From contig JAKJHU010000046.1 in assembly GCA_022316685.1 (NCBI GenBank), positions 3,216,001-3,280,000 on the forward strand: a DNA stretch of 64,000 nucleotides. The letters are read 5' to 3'. Positions 1 to 12,543 of this stretch are shown piece by piece. The translations under genes were made by a program, and so were the position numbers. Under the pieces are notes generated by a model. It saw nothing but the letters and a program-made list of their open reading frames with translations. It had not been told where the DNA came from and searched no databases. This stretch comes from Progne subis subis. Taxonomy: Eukaryota; Chordata; Aves; Passeriformes; Hirundinidae. How positions within the stretch are numbered: position 1 is the first letter of the stretch; every line of letters begins with the position of its first letter.

Positions 1-638
1 CCAGAAAATATAAGGGACTGCTTCCCACAAGGTCCCAGAAGATAATAGTTACTGAAGGAGGAAATTGTTAAGGTGGTTTAGATAATTAAGACAAGTTCCA
101 TTTTCTCCTTTCTAAGAGTTCCGTTAAGTGCCTGAAATTCCTTAAGTGAAATAGCACCATAGCCCAAATTGAATATACATCAGGAGCTTTCCCTGATGGC
201 AAAGTTAACAATAAATATTGATGTCCTAAGTGTCGTTTCTAGTATCTTCTGAAGTCCTTCTTGCTAAGCAGCCATGGTGATCATCATTCACATATGTAAG
301 TGAAAGAATGAAGACTGCACTCTGATCTGTTTTTAATTAATATCTCCCCTCCCTGGCACGTTACGTGAGATACCTTAAAATGAACAGCTGATTATTCTCT
401 TCACTTTGTGTCTGGTTTTGATGGCCTGCAGCATTGGAAACCACAAGTAAAACCTTAAAGTCATGAGACCTTTGATAATTAATATTAGAGTTAATTCAAG
501 TAGTCTGATGGCATTATTGAAGTTTCATATTTTTCAAGTGTGCGTCTAAATCTAAAGGCTAGAAGTACATAGCAGAAAACTAAGCCCTTGGTAATCAGTG
601 GATTCTCATTGGGTCTGTAAAATTGTAAGCTCCTCAGC

Positions 639-800
639 AGAATGGCTGAGACTCAGAAGGGACCTCTAGAGATCATCTGGCCCAAGCTCTGCTTAAGCGG
701 AGCTGCCCAGAGCTCGTGGCTCAGGGCTGTGTCCAGGCAGCTTTTTACTATCTACAGGGATGGGAACTGCACATCAAGATACTTTGAATTACTGGAAGCT
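639..800 (-). repeat. CR1-like LINE 3' fragment
   Basis: Read on the + strand, the segment resembles the reverse complement of a CR1 3' end: 'aagggacctctagagatcatctggccca', then a short divergent stretch, then 'acagggatggg'. The same order occurs in avian CR1 tails. It is diverged and non-coding; its edges are approximate. Confidence 0.7.
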
Positions 801-1296
801 ACCCATCCACACCCCTGAATCTGAACTTCTGCTGCGTTGTGTTTTGGCACTTAGCGGACTTTAAAGTAGTTTGTTTTTAATGGTGTGTGGGAACAATTTT
901 TTTAAAGAAATCTTTTTGTCAGTTTCTTTGCCAATATCGAACAAAGTTCAGTGAAGTTACTCTGAGGCAGAACGAAATGTATCATTAGGGTCTACAGGGT
1001 CTAAATTCAGTTCTGTAGTCTGTGAAATTTAAAAATTAGGTGCAAGTATATATTGCTCTGGTGATGGTTGGGACAGGAAGTACAGGTCACTGTCAGTATA
1101 CTTAAAAGAATATAAATAATGATATAAAAGAAGATAATGCCTGATTGCCATTCAGATTAAGAAAATAAGCTCGCAAAATATTTTACTTTCATGTGATATG
1201 ACTTTAGGGATGAATCATGGCTATTTTACTTGGAGTCTTAGTTAATTTCATTGGAAGAGGACACTGGGGAAAGACGGGTTTAGAGGTTTTTTTATT

Positions 1297-1327
1297 GTTG
1301 TGTTGTGGGTTTTTTGTTTGTTTGTTT
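1297..1327 (+). repeat. T/G-rich low-complexity tract
   Basis: A run made of TTG and TTTG units ending in (TTTG)3. Similar T/G tracts occur at 4355-4400, 8786-8818 and 15853-15899, all within the same intron. Confidence 0.7.
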
Positions 1328-1947
1328 TACAATTGATGTGTTCATTAATGAAGACAGCTTGGAGTATGAAAGTAGGTACTTAAGGTCAGATGGGACATTT
1401 GTTAGGTAGTCATGGTGAGAGCAAGTGATTAATGCCTTGCTTTGAGGGTCTTGTAACTTTTTAAGTTAGTTTATGCAGTGAAATGGATAGTAAGTGGTTT
1501 ACTGTAATCTGCTAATGCTGCATTTGCTAATTCTTGTCAAGGAGGGATGGCTACAAAACAATCTCTACATATTTGAACAGAACTTTGTGGGCATTTAGGA
1601 AATAAAGGCAATAAACAAGATAAAGACTAGTATAGTTCATCAAGGTCTTCCCTACCTGCCACCTTCTTAAATATGAGTGCATTATGATGCCCTTTTGAAA
1701 AGGGCAGAGCACTTTTCTGTTCCTACCCAGCACAGTGTTTAACATCTTGGAGTAATCATGTCACCTTCTCTCTCTAGGTATTTTGTCTGCCAGCTTTCTG
1801 CTGTTCCCTGTGTAGTTCGGTGAAAAAATGCCTTGAGGAGAAGGAAGTGTTTTTCTATATTTAATCTATGGCTATTTACTAATTATCTGTGCCTTTTTGT
1901 ATTGATAATCCCTCTTGAGAGCTCTCAAGTCAGTGAAGATAAATCTT

Positions 1948-2005
1948 TTTTTCCTCCCCCCCCACGCCCCCCCCCTTTTTTTTTTTTTTTTTTAAAAAAA
2001 AAAAG
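1948..2005 (+). repeat. Homopolymer cluster: T, C, T then A runs
   Basis: Successive runs of T, C (two runs split by 'acg'), about 19 T and about 11 A. This is low-complexity sequence that will be length-variable and hard to assemble. The open frame crossing it has a meaningless Pro/Phe run and was not called. Confidence 0.85.
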
Positions 2006-2189
2006 TCTTTCTTGCCATTCTGTAATGGAACAGTCTTTGGTGAGCAGGAGCTAATAGTGGTTATCTTCTGCCTGAAGGAGGATCACAAAAAAAGCAGAGC
2101 CACCTACATGGGCCAGGGGATCCATAGTTATGAATATGAATTAATTCCAGTTGTACTTCGGGGTATAATGTTGTGAGAGAGTTAAATAC

Positions 2190-2395
2190 TGGGACATGGG
2201 AAGAGATAATGGAATCTCCATCCATGGACATTTTTAAAGTTTGACTGAACAAGGCCTTGAAGCAACCTGTTAGAGCTCCAGAGCAGTCTGAATGCTGGTT
2301 GAAGTAGGTGACCTCCAGAGAACTCTTCCAATCCAAAGCTTTCTGTGGTTCTGTGCTGGTTATCTTAGTAATTCCTAATTTCCACTTTGTATTTG
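2190..2395 (+). repeat. CR1-like LINE 3' fragment
   Basis: It contains 'ggaatctccatccatggaca', a diverged 'gaacaaggccttgaagcaac', then 'gacctccagagaactcttcc' and a tail of 'ttctgtggttctgtg', in the same order as the plus-orientation CR1 3' end. The tail matches the short direct repeats that close avian CR1 copies. Old and truncated; the left edge is approximate. Confidence 0.75.
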
Positions 2396-3384
2396 TCTGA
2401 TCAGACAAGTGCTGCCTGTTTTTTAAAACATAATCAGATGATCTTTAAAGTGCACATACTCTTCCCTGTTTGCTCTCTGTACAGTTGCTCTTTTTATGTA
2501 CTTGGATGGCACAAATGTATTAAGTGTCAACTCGGGTGACTTCCATGCTGAAACATCTAGTCTTAAACAGCAGAATTTTCTCTGCCAGATAATAGGCTTG
2601 GCTTTCCAGTATGTTCCAAAAAATGTGGGTGCAGGAAAGGGAAGAACTACTTTCTTCCATTTCTCCCAGCGCCTCTTCTCTGCTTGAAATGTGAAGTGAG
2701 TCTGAAGGATTCTGCTGGTCCCTTGAGCATGTCATTATCCATTTGAAGGAACCTAGCAGGTGAAGCTAATATATAAGGAGCATTTCATTTTCTCCTACTC
2801 TCTCAAATGCGCACAGTTGTGGATGTTTGTACTCCACAGAACCAGTGTGAAATTTAGTCACAGCCACAGCATGTGTTCTAATTTTCCGGAGAAACTTTCT
2901 CCCAGCTGCGGGTTAACCCTTTCTGTGCTCTTCTTTCTGCCTCTCCAGCTTTTGGGAAGTTTTGGTGGGCAGCTTCTGTGACTAAGAAGCCTTGAGAGCT
3001 GGAAGAAGAATTAGTTCTCAGTGGTCGTATTGGGGAAGGGAATAAGATCAAGTAAGAATAGGTGTTGATGGATATGTGTGTAGGAGATCTGATTTTGGAG
3101 ATTTTATTTTCTTTAAAACAATTCAAACAACTGTATTTTTGCACCCCTCCATTTTTGTCCTATGCTGTGACAAAACTAAACTGAAGTTACACTGCTGCCA
3201 TCAGTCTGAAGGTGCTGCTTACCTAGTGTGATAGTGTGAGTGCTGCCATACTATCGTAAAGGTTCTGAGCCCAGTAAAGCTGCATTCATTTTAGGAGTTT
3301 TGCTATTCTAACTTATAGGCTTAAATTGGATTTTTAAGGGAGGTAGTACAGATGCTGTGTTGACCAGAACTAAAGGAAGTGCCT

Positions 3385-3415
3385 CTTTTTTTTTTTCTTT
3401 TTTTTTTTTTTTTTC
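3385..3415 (+). repeat. Poly-T tract
   Basis: About 31 bases that are all T apart from one C. Probably the poly-A of an inserted element on the other strand or simple slippage; no flanking element was recognised. Confidence 0.75.
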
Positions 3416-4644
3416 AAGCAGACATGCTAAGCATGAGAGCATTTCCTCTGTGGAAGGAATCTGCTTGCAGGTATATTGTTACAGGTTTGCTACCACTTCT
3501 TGAAGCCTATTATAGTGAGGAATAAATGTGTTTGACATTCTTTCTCTGCACTAGAAAAGCGTATTTGGAATTATATTTTGAGTTATCTGTGTGTCCTTCT
3601 ATAAAAGAAGGGAAACTTTCTGTCAGCAGGAATATATCTTTCTAGATTTTAAATCCTAATGTTACTGTGGTAAACAACCATAGTCTAGCAATAAAGTGAT
3701 TCCAGTAACAGTGCCCACAGTAATCATCAGGAGGCAGACAGAGGGGGATAAAGGTACTGGCTTGTCGAGGGCACCTTATTTTGTAGCTCACTGTCTTCAG
3801 CTACTCTTTCTCTTTGGCCATATTGAATTAATGTTGTGGCTTCCTTTGCCCGCTGCTGCTCTTTTCACTCATTTCTCTATCTGGCTTCTTTTTGTACTGA
3901 GATTCAATCGTTTACAGAGCAGCAAAATGACATCTCCAAACTGCCTGCTGCCAGATCACAGCAGTTTCAATTGGAAACTTAAAAGCTGAAGCAGGTGCTG
4001 GAAACTATTCTCCCTTTGGTCTGGTTCATTGAATGCCAGCCTTCAGCTGAGGAATGGGGAAGGGAGGAGAATTGATTTTGTGACTAAAATCTCGGACTGA
4101 TTAATATTTACATTTCTTCAAATAGTGGTGTGAAAGTGCCGTAAATTAAATCTGAATTTAGTGGAGCTCCAGATGGTTGCAGTGTGACTTGTTTTAGATT
4201 TGAAGTTATGACTCTGGGCTAACTCTAAACTCTGTTTGTTTGTTGACATTAATATCTGCAGTAGATGTAATATCTTTTTAAGAGACCACAGGAACAACAT
4301 ATTGTCGTTCTGCTAGTTTTCTTAAAGTTTCCAAATTTGGTAAACTGTGGAGGGTTTGGTTTAGGGTTTTTTTGTTTGTGTTTTGGTTTGATTTGCTTTT
4401 TCCAGTACAGTTACAGCCTGAGTTTGCAGCTTCTGTTTAGAAAACTGATTTATAAAATCAAGAGTGTTTTCTAGGTATAGTTCTGGAGTTAGCTTCTGCT
4501 TGGTATTTATTGATTGCTGCTACTAACCAATAGAAGATCTGGGGAGGGAAACTCTCTTTACTCAGTGGATGTTAGAGAGCCTGCATGTACAATTGCAGAG
4601 GAGGCTTTTTGATCCTGGTAACACAAGTCAGAATTTAAATAATT

Positions 4645-4925
4645 TAAATAGGAAGAGATCTCTGGAGTTCATCTACTTTGACACCCTGCTGAATACAGAA
4701 CCAACTTGTGAGATAGTGTGCAGGGTTAAAGCCTGCTGAATTCTGACTGTTTGCAGGGATAGAACTTCTATACCTTCTCTGAGCAAACTGTTCTGGTGTC
4801 TGACCACCCTTCTTTAGAAAATATCTTTCCAATACCTAATTGGTGTTCCCTAGGTAGCTTCTGTCACTGCATCTCATACTATTCTGCACTCTTGCATTAT
4901 TTAATTCCTATTAGAAGAGATGTTT
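4645..4925 (-). repeat. CR1-like LINE fragment
   Basis: Read on the + strand it follows the reverse complement of CR1: 'gatctctggagttcatctac', 'caccctgctgaa', 'cttctctgagcaaactgttc', 'tggtgtctgaccacccttct', 'ttagaaaatatctttccaat', then 'cttctgtcactgcatctc'. This is the longest CR1 match in the first 10 kb. The open frame on its minus strand is a chance product of the repeat. Confidence 0.8.
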
Positions 4926-6484
4926 TTCGTAAAAGTATAAGGTTGTCTTTCCATTCTTATATGATTTGGCATATTTAGACTAGCTTAGAGACTTTTTCAT
5001 ATGCTATTTGGGAGAAAAGGGACGAGGAATGCTTCTATTGCTGGCATTTTAAAGAACTTGTGTTGTTTCACATATGGCCCTACAAGTCTGGGGTTTCTTG
5101 CCTAGTAGTGTGTAACAACAGTAACAGTTGTGGTGTAACAGTGTAGCACTGAGTCATGATTATCAGTTGACTTTGGATATTTGATTCCAAAACTTGATCT
5201 AGAAATTGCAATAGCCTTTTGAGTACAAGGCATTTGCTTCTCTGGTTATTGCTCAGCATTGATAGGTGGAAGTGCAGGAGGAGAAAGCCCCACTGCTGAT
5301 TAGGAGCTGTCTGAGGAATTATTTTGGTGATGCTGAGTGGGCATGAGAGATTAGAATATTTTGAAAGGTTTCTCTTCAGTCAGTGCTTACTTGTTAGCCT
5401 TAGGTTTTTGGAAACCTAATTGAGATATTATGCAATCAAATAATTTCTGTAAAACAGAAAAGTCTCATGTCTCAATGGTCTGGAACAGAACTTAGGTGTA
5501 GATGTTTTCAGGGCAAATACTACCTTGTGTATCATTTCCACATGTTACTGCAGAACCATGAAAAAGTTAAAGTGAACCATCATCTGGATATTTTTACCCA
5601 CCCTTAATATGAATAACTTTTGCCTCTGCTCATCACGGATCCTCTCCTGCTGCCTTTTTTTTTTTTTTAACATTCTTTTTAATTCAGTGTGATAAAACAT
5701 CCGTTATTTGTAAGTTGATTGAGCATAAAGTATTTCATTATAAAATGGTCATCCATCACTGAAAGCTGGGGCTGCAAAAAACATTAACTGTGCACTTTTG
5801 GCTGGAATGCAGCTTCTCCAGAATAATGCAGCTTCTGTGTAAAGTATGCAGCATAAAAAAATTGACTGTTCAGGAAAACAGGTGCTTGCCTTGCTCTCCC
5901 AGGGCTTTGGGATTTCATCCCAAGTTTTTGGAAGGGCCCTCGAAGTCCTTCTGTTACCTAGAGTCACTTTTTGGTTTTAAGCACTTTTTGGTTTTGGTCT
6001 CAAAGCTGAAAATGCTGGGGTGTGTCAAATGGTTTCATTCTGACAAGGCCATGAGAATTAACTAGCCGTTTAACTACTACTCTTTAGAAAAAGATGTATA
6101 TTTTCTTTCCTTCAATCCTTTGTTCTTCTGAAAATTAGATAGCTTTTTTAAAAAAAATCAAGTTCCTTAACACCCCAAAAGTGAGTGGCCAAGACGGCCA
6201 AGTTTTTTCTCCAGTTTGTCCCTGTAAATCTCCTTGATAGTTCATAAGCTTACCTGCTGTTCTTCTGTGTGAAAAATTATAAAGATCATTTTGATTTCAA
6301 CTTGTGTTATGCAGTGCATGTCATGTTCCCCTAGCATAAATATTAACTTGAAAAATAGCTCTTTTAACTAAGAGTCTTAGTTAACTTTTGATTTTGGGAG
6401 GATAGGGCAGGAAGCTTATATTGGATTGCTATTGCTGCTTTTTTGATAATATTTCCAGGCAATCTTACGGCACAGCGCTAAAGG

Positions 6485-6605
6485 CCAAATACGTTCCCTT
6501 TTCATATGAAGAGTTGAAGCAGAGATTAAGTGACTTGCCCGAGAGCATGAAGGGCAGATAGTGGCAGAGGCAGAGTAGACTGATTTGCCTGTCTGTGATC
6601 AAGGG
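6485..6605 (+). repeat. MIR-like ancient SINE relic
   Basis: The stretch contains 'attaagtgacttgcccgaga' followed by 'gatagtggcagaggcagag' and 'gatttgcctgtctgtg', preceded by 'cccttttcatatgaagag'. This is the order of the MIR core (tttacagatgagg, ttaagtgacttgccc, agtggcagagc, ctgtctgac). I inferred it by eye; the match is strong in the core and weak at the ends. Confidence 0.65.
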
Positions 6606-9600
6606 CCTTGCTAGCACTTGATGGTCAGTTTATTTGTATATGTGCTTACATCCTGTCAGAGCAAATTCTGTAGGTCTAGGCTTGAAAGGAAATCAAAAGG
6701 AAATTCTTCTGACTTTGGCTTTTTACCAAGTCTTGGGAATAAGTGCTGTTGAAGTGTAATGGTTCCATCCCACAGGTCATGGCAGCAGAAATGAGAGGTT
6801 AAAGCAGAGTTGTGTCCAGTGACCTGTTTCAGTGTGTGTTGTGTATTCCAGTTCAAGAGCTGGGCTATGTTGTGCCCTAGGGGAAGAAGCCAGGGATGGA
6901 AGATAAGTGTGTGAGCTGGGGGCTGGCTTGAACAAACAGCCGTGTCGTGTCTGAATGAGTTAAGTTCGGCACTGTGCTGTCGCTTTTACATCGATCTTGC
7001 TGGGCAGCAGGTAGTCAGTGATGGCCTTTAGCAGGATCACTCAGCTGAACCTCTGAGCCACACAGATGTGCTTTCTTCTGTCATGGGCATGTACTAGATC
7101 AAAACCATTAGGAATAGACTGAAACAGATCTGTTTGAGACTTTCTTAGAGACTGTAACCAGTATTCTATTTCTTTACATAGATTTTAGGCCATTTTGATT
7201 CTTTACAGATATGTTATTGTTTTACAGCTGATTCAGGATTCCAGAGCACGGAAAAAAAAGTATTTTACGGAGTTGGGGATTGATATAATATTATATCCAT
7301 GATGCTCATCTTAAGATACATCCTGCTTGGTGATCACTGAAGTTGAGTAGCATTCACAGATCTCTTCAGATGCGAAAACTAACAAAAAAAAAAAGTCGAA
7401 GGTGTGAAAACTCAGAATTCTGTTTCTTTTCATGTAACATCAGGACCTTGTATCAGTGGTTTGCTCTAGCACATTGCAGTAGGCAGAAATTAATTTCTTA
7501 CCCAGTCCATTTGCAAGAACATAATGCTCAGTTGTGATTATAGAAATTGAGCTGCCTTTTAATGCAGGTCACATCAAAATTTTGTCACACGTGTGTTCAT
7601 GGATTACGGATTGCTTCAATTATTGCTGTGGTGGGGAAAATAAAGGTTGCCTAATGTTTTTATTGTTTGAATGTCTTAAGGTGATGGTTGTGTTGGCTGC
7701 CAGCAGGCTGGCCTCTTCTTCCTTTTGCTGCTGTTCCACTCCTCTAGGTTTGAAACTAATTGTCCCCATGATGTTTTGCATTCTGCTCTCCTCAAGTCTC
7801 CTGTTCTGTTTTGTGGTAACCTGGTGTGTGGGTTCTTGAGCTCTGGGCTATTAGCACTTGGGAATTTTACTTTCTGATAATATGGAGAAGCACAATGTCT
7901 CCTAGATTCTGGTTGAATTCAGGTTGCGTAGAAGAATTTGTGCAAATCATAACAGCAAGGTACATTAAACCTTTGAGAGATTTTTGTCATTAAAAGATTC
8001 TTTCCTCTTGGGTCATCAGGCTTTTCTTAATTTCATTCTTTGGATTTTGTCTGTCTCACTGATGCATTTCTCTGGCAACACAAGAAATGTCTTGGCTTGT
8101 TTGGGGTTTGTTGTTCTTCAATTTCCTTTTAATTTTTCCCCTTGGCACTCATGGGCTTCCCTTGAGGAAAGAGTAAACAGAGTGGAGTAACACTGAGACA
8201 GCTAATTGATGATAAAACCGTAATCTTTTTCTCTGGCCTCCTAGAAATAGCGAAGCTTTCCTTTTCACAACGTGGTGAATTTGCAATGAGAGCTCTATTC
8301 ATAGTGTGGTAGGCACACAAAGCTGTGGAGAATTACTGTGCTATAAAATACCAGGGAAGGAGTTTTAATTTCTCCTGGGCTTTTAAATTGCCTGCTTAGC
8401 TTGGGCCTGGTACTGTGCAAGATGTGTAAAATATCATAGTGAAGCAAGTCCAGTGACTGAATAGGGTTCTATAGAGTGTCACAATCTAATTGCTCTTTCT
8501 TCAACATGTGCCAATTTCTTTTAGAGAGGAAAAAGAGTGCTTAAACTTGACATGCATCAAACTTGTACTGTCAGTAAGATGAGCAACTAAGTCCATCCTC
8601 TGGACTTGGCAGTGTGCAATTCCCCACAGGTTTCATTTAGCCTAGTCTGTCTTGTTAGACTGGCCACGCTCTCTTCCTCATATTAGGAGGGAACCTTGGG
8701 AAACCTGTCTCTAATTCACAATTGCAGCAAGATCAATAACTATCAGCATTTGGTCAAGGGCAGATGAATTTGTCATGGGATTTTTTGCTTTTTGGTTTGG
8801 TTTATTTTGGTTTAGTAATTTCATTTAGGGTTGAGTGTCATTGGCTTGGAGGAGTGCCTGTGGGTTCTGAACTTCAGACCTGGTGCAGGTTCATCACAAA
8901 AACTGGCTGTTGTCATATGCATGGTGAATTTCTGCAAGAATCTTTTGAAACAGTTTCATCTGGTTTTCTAAACAGACAAAAGGTGATGCTTGTCTTCATT
9001 TTACTTGCCTGTTTTTAATGGGATGGTTTTGTTTTGTTGGAGTTTTCAAGAGTGGATGTTAAGCTTCAGTTACCTGTGAAACTTGTAGTCAGTTTGGCTT
9101 ACTGGAGCTTCAGGCTAAGTAACTTCCACCCACAGGAGAAATGTGTGTCAAGAATGGGTAAAATCTCAAATCAGTTTTTGTGGAGTCATTGAGGAGTTCA
9201 GTTTTCTGGAGTAGAATTAAGTGCCATTACAATTGGCATTAACAATTTAGAGCTCGTGTCTGTTTGTAAAAGCCACAAAACTAGTGGTATATTCCCAAAC
9301 CTATCAGAGGCTTAGATCAGCTGTATTACTGCATCTCTGCTCAGGAGAGGGCAGCTTGGAGATGGGAGGCTTTTACTATATAGTTACATGATTTTTTGCC
9401 TTTCATCAGAATTAGTCATGTCCTTTTGGAGATGTTCATGTCACACGATGGGAGGAAATAGTCTAAGATTTGTAGCAAAGTCTATTCCTGATGACTTTTA
9501 ACCTTACTGTGCTGAATTACCCCTCAGCTCCCTTTAAGAATTGTTCTCTTATTTTGAAGCAGTCTTTTGATTACAACCTCTAACCCATTACATGCCAACC

Positions 9601-12183
9601 ATAGCTCAGAAAAAAAGTGTGTCAGGATGCGATTATGCCCATCTCTGCTGCCTCCTCAGTGCTAAGAAATAAAAACAGAATTAAACAACTTCAGCTTTTG
9701 AAACCTCATATCCAGATGCTCAGCAGTCTTCATGACTGGCATTAGAAATTCAAGGTGGAGCAAGTAGTCATGTCTGTACTTCTAAGTCTATCCAAATAGA
9801 AGCCATGGAAATTTGCCTCCTGTGTAGTTCCATACTTCTGTTGATAGCATTTGCTTTCCTAGCGGTTGGAGTATCTTCTGCTTCTCATAATACCACTCTA
9901 GAACAGAATACTACAGCTGGTGAAAAGCACTCAAAGTAACAGCGGAGACACAGCTGGACTTTACAGCGTAGTTTTGGCAGAAGATACTCTAGCAAGTACC
10001 TGCTTATGAAAAAATGCCCAGGAAATTTTAAGGGTCAGTTAAAACAGCTGAATTTGAAGCACAGCATCAGATGAAACTCCTTCGAACTAATGGCTCACGC
10101 TGGTGGCATTGTCAGTGCTTCTGCTTCGCTGGTAGATATAAATAATTCAATAGATAATTCCATAGAAGACAGTATTTTAAGTTGAGTTTATGCTGCCCTT
10201 ACCAAAGAATGTAAAGAGTCAAATACTCAGTATGCATTCTGTCATGCTTCCCCAAAATAAAAATCTCAGTTCTGACGGGTACTTGAGATCTTGGCACTAT
10301 GGAACAATCATTTGTTAAAGTCATGTTTAATGAAAGGGAGATAAACACATGAAGCTGGAGTGTGACAAATGAAAGCATTTGTGCCATTGTAATGAAATTA
10401 GGCAAACAGAACAGGCTTGACATCTCTGGGTTCCCCTTGTCAAACTGCATTTGTAATTCCAGCTTTGCATTCATGTGTGGCTGTGAATGGCACTCTTTCC
10501 CTCTTGACTTGGTGGGTTGGGGCCCCTGAATGACCACTTTAATTCACATGGCATTAGCTTTGAAGAGTATATTTTACAGACATCCTTAGAAAGGGATTGC
10601 AGTTAATTCAGCTTCTCCTTCATTGGTTTGAATATCCTTGATTTTCAGCCTGCGTTTATGTTTATTGTATGCAAAGCTTTTGATACCATGTATTATAATG
10701 AGGTATTGATTTCAGAGATGCACAAAGCTTGCTTCCACACATCCCTGTGGTGTGTATACCATATTGTGCAATCCCCACAGTATTTCTGTTGTTCTAGAAA
10801 CTAGAATGTAAGCTTCTGGCTCCTCAGCTTCTCCCTAGCTGGCAGAATCCTGTTTTCTTTATCTATTAAGAGCTTAGGTTAGGATAAGACAATGATATTT
10901 TGGGGAACCTAGAGAGAATATCTGGTGGCTTTTGATGACTTCTTGTTTATGAAGTTTAGTGGACAACGCCATTATTTTCAGGAAGCAGAGCTAGAGCTTT
11001 CTCTCATAACTCTAGCTGCTAAGTCATACTGTATAGGTGGCAATCTGTTCTCCTTTCAGATCAGAAAATATCTACAAATATGCTCCCAACTGCACTGTGT
11101 TGCAAGGGCTAGTCTAGAACTTTCAAGAAAACAAGATGAAAACAACAAGCTAAGACCCCCTTGTAGGGGGAGAGATGGCAGAGGGTTCTTGTCACTTGAA
11201 ACACTGTACCAGGGCTGTGTGGAGCAGAACATATGCTCAGGGACAAATGAGTGTGGATCATCTATGGCATAGCTTTTTTACACTTGTTATCCAACATTTA
11301 TTGGCCATTATTGATCTGGGGTTAAATGTCAGAGTAAATTTGCTACCTGGAAGTCAGGGTATGTCTTTTAATTCAGGTGCAGAGTGACATGTGTTCCGGT
11401 CAGTCTGGAGAATTTGTTTTTGGAGTGGTGAAAAACATGCTCCTCCTCTGTTTATCAGCTGTAGAGCTGCTGTAGTTGCAGTTTTGCCAGGGCGTCTAGA
11501 ACCAGTGTGCATATACTGTTCCGTTCCTGTTACCTAGAGACTCTATGTAAAGCAAATTCTAACTCTTCAGATTTTTAGAAGAGCAAGTTTCTATAGTTCT
11601 GTTTGCTAGATTTGTTAACTTCTAAATTAAACAGCTGATAATCACAGGACTAACTCAAAAGAATTTCTCATTTCCGTGCAATCCTGCATTTTCACCTGGC
11701 TGAGATTAAGCCAGTACTTATTTCAGCAGTTAAAATGTTTATGAAAATCTGGAAGGTGTGACCACTCCATACTTTTAGATGGATTTAAAAGGCAAGTACA
11801 ACTTTGTCCTTTTTCGTTGTAACTTACTCAGTCTGACTTGCTGATTCAGACTGCAGGGGCTTCTCATCCTTTGAGTGAAAAGACAAAATGTTTTGATGTT
11901 TGTTGGGCGAACTGAGAATAAAGTGCACGTCATGTAGGCCAGAATGGCAGTGTTTGCAGAAAGTGGTTTTTGAGGATGACCCAGGAAGCACTTGCAATTT
12001 TCTGTGTCATAAACAGATTGAGCCCTAGTGCAAGAGTCCTGAAAAGCTGCAGTTTTGCTCTGTTACAGTGTTATCTTTTTCTTTTTCTCACCTTAAGAAA
12101 AGAGGATGCCTGTTCATTGTACAGTTCCGTTTGCAAGCAGGGAACATAACAGTGCATGCTCAAAGCACTGCTGTTGTCTGAGC

Positions 12184-12543
12184 TCGTCTGCGCTGGAGAG
12201 GTGCGTGGGATACGACTGAGACAGCCTTTCTGAAGGCTGCGCGTCAAAGGCCAACAGCTGCTGCAGAAGAGGAGTCCAGGTCATGTGGTTTGGGTTGCAG
12301 TTGCCTGTCCTCGGGACAAATGATGTTGAAATAACTTGTCATAAACAATTTCTTCTTGTTCATTGACTCTGATTCGGAACGCATAGCCGATCCTGATAAG
12401 AGTCATTCAGGAGTGAAGAGTTGAACTGCCAGAGAAAGCAGCTTATGTGAGCGTTTTAGATCAGGAATGTGCCAACAGTGTGCTAACAATAAGAAAACTC
12501 GTCCGAGGGGGACCTGCTCCTGCACTTCAGGAGAAAAGGGACG
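12184..12543. promoter_or_regulatory. CpG-enriched intronic patch, possible enhancer
   Basis: About 14 CpG dinucleotides fall in roughly 360 bases, while the surrounding intron is strongly CpG-poor. The patch includes 'ctgcgcgtcaaaggccaaca', an E-box CAGCTG, 'ttcggaacgcatagccgatc' and a GATA-type 'ctgataag'. No open frame or splice signals suggest an exon. Retained CpGs in an intron can mark an unmethylated regulatory element; that role is an inference. Confidence 0.35.
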
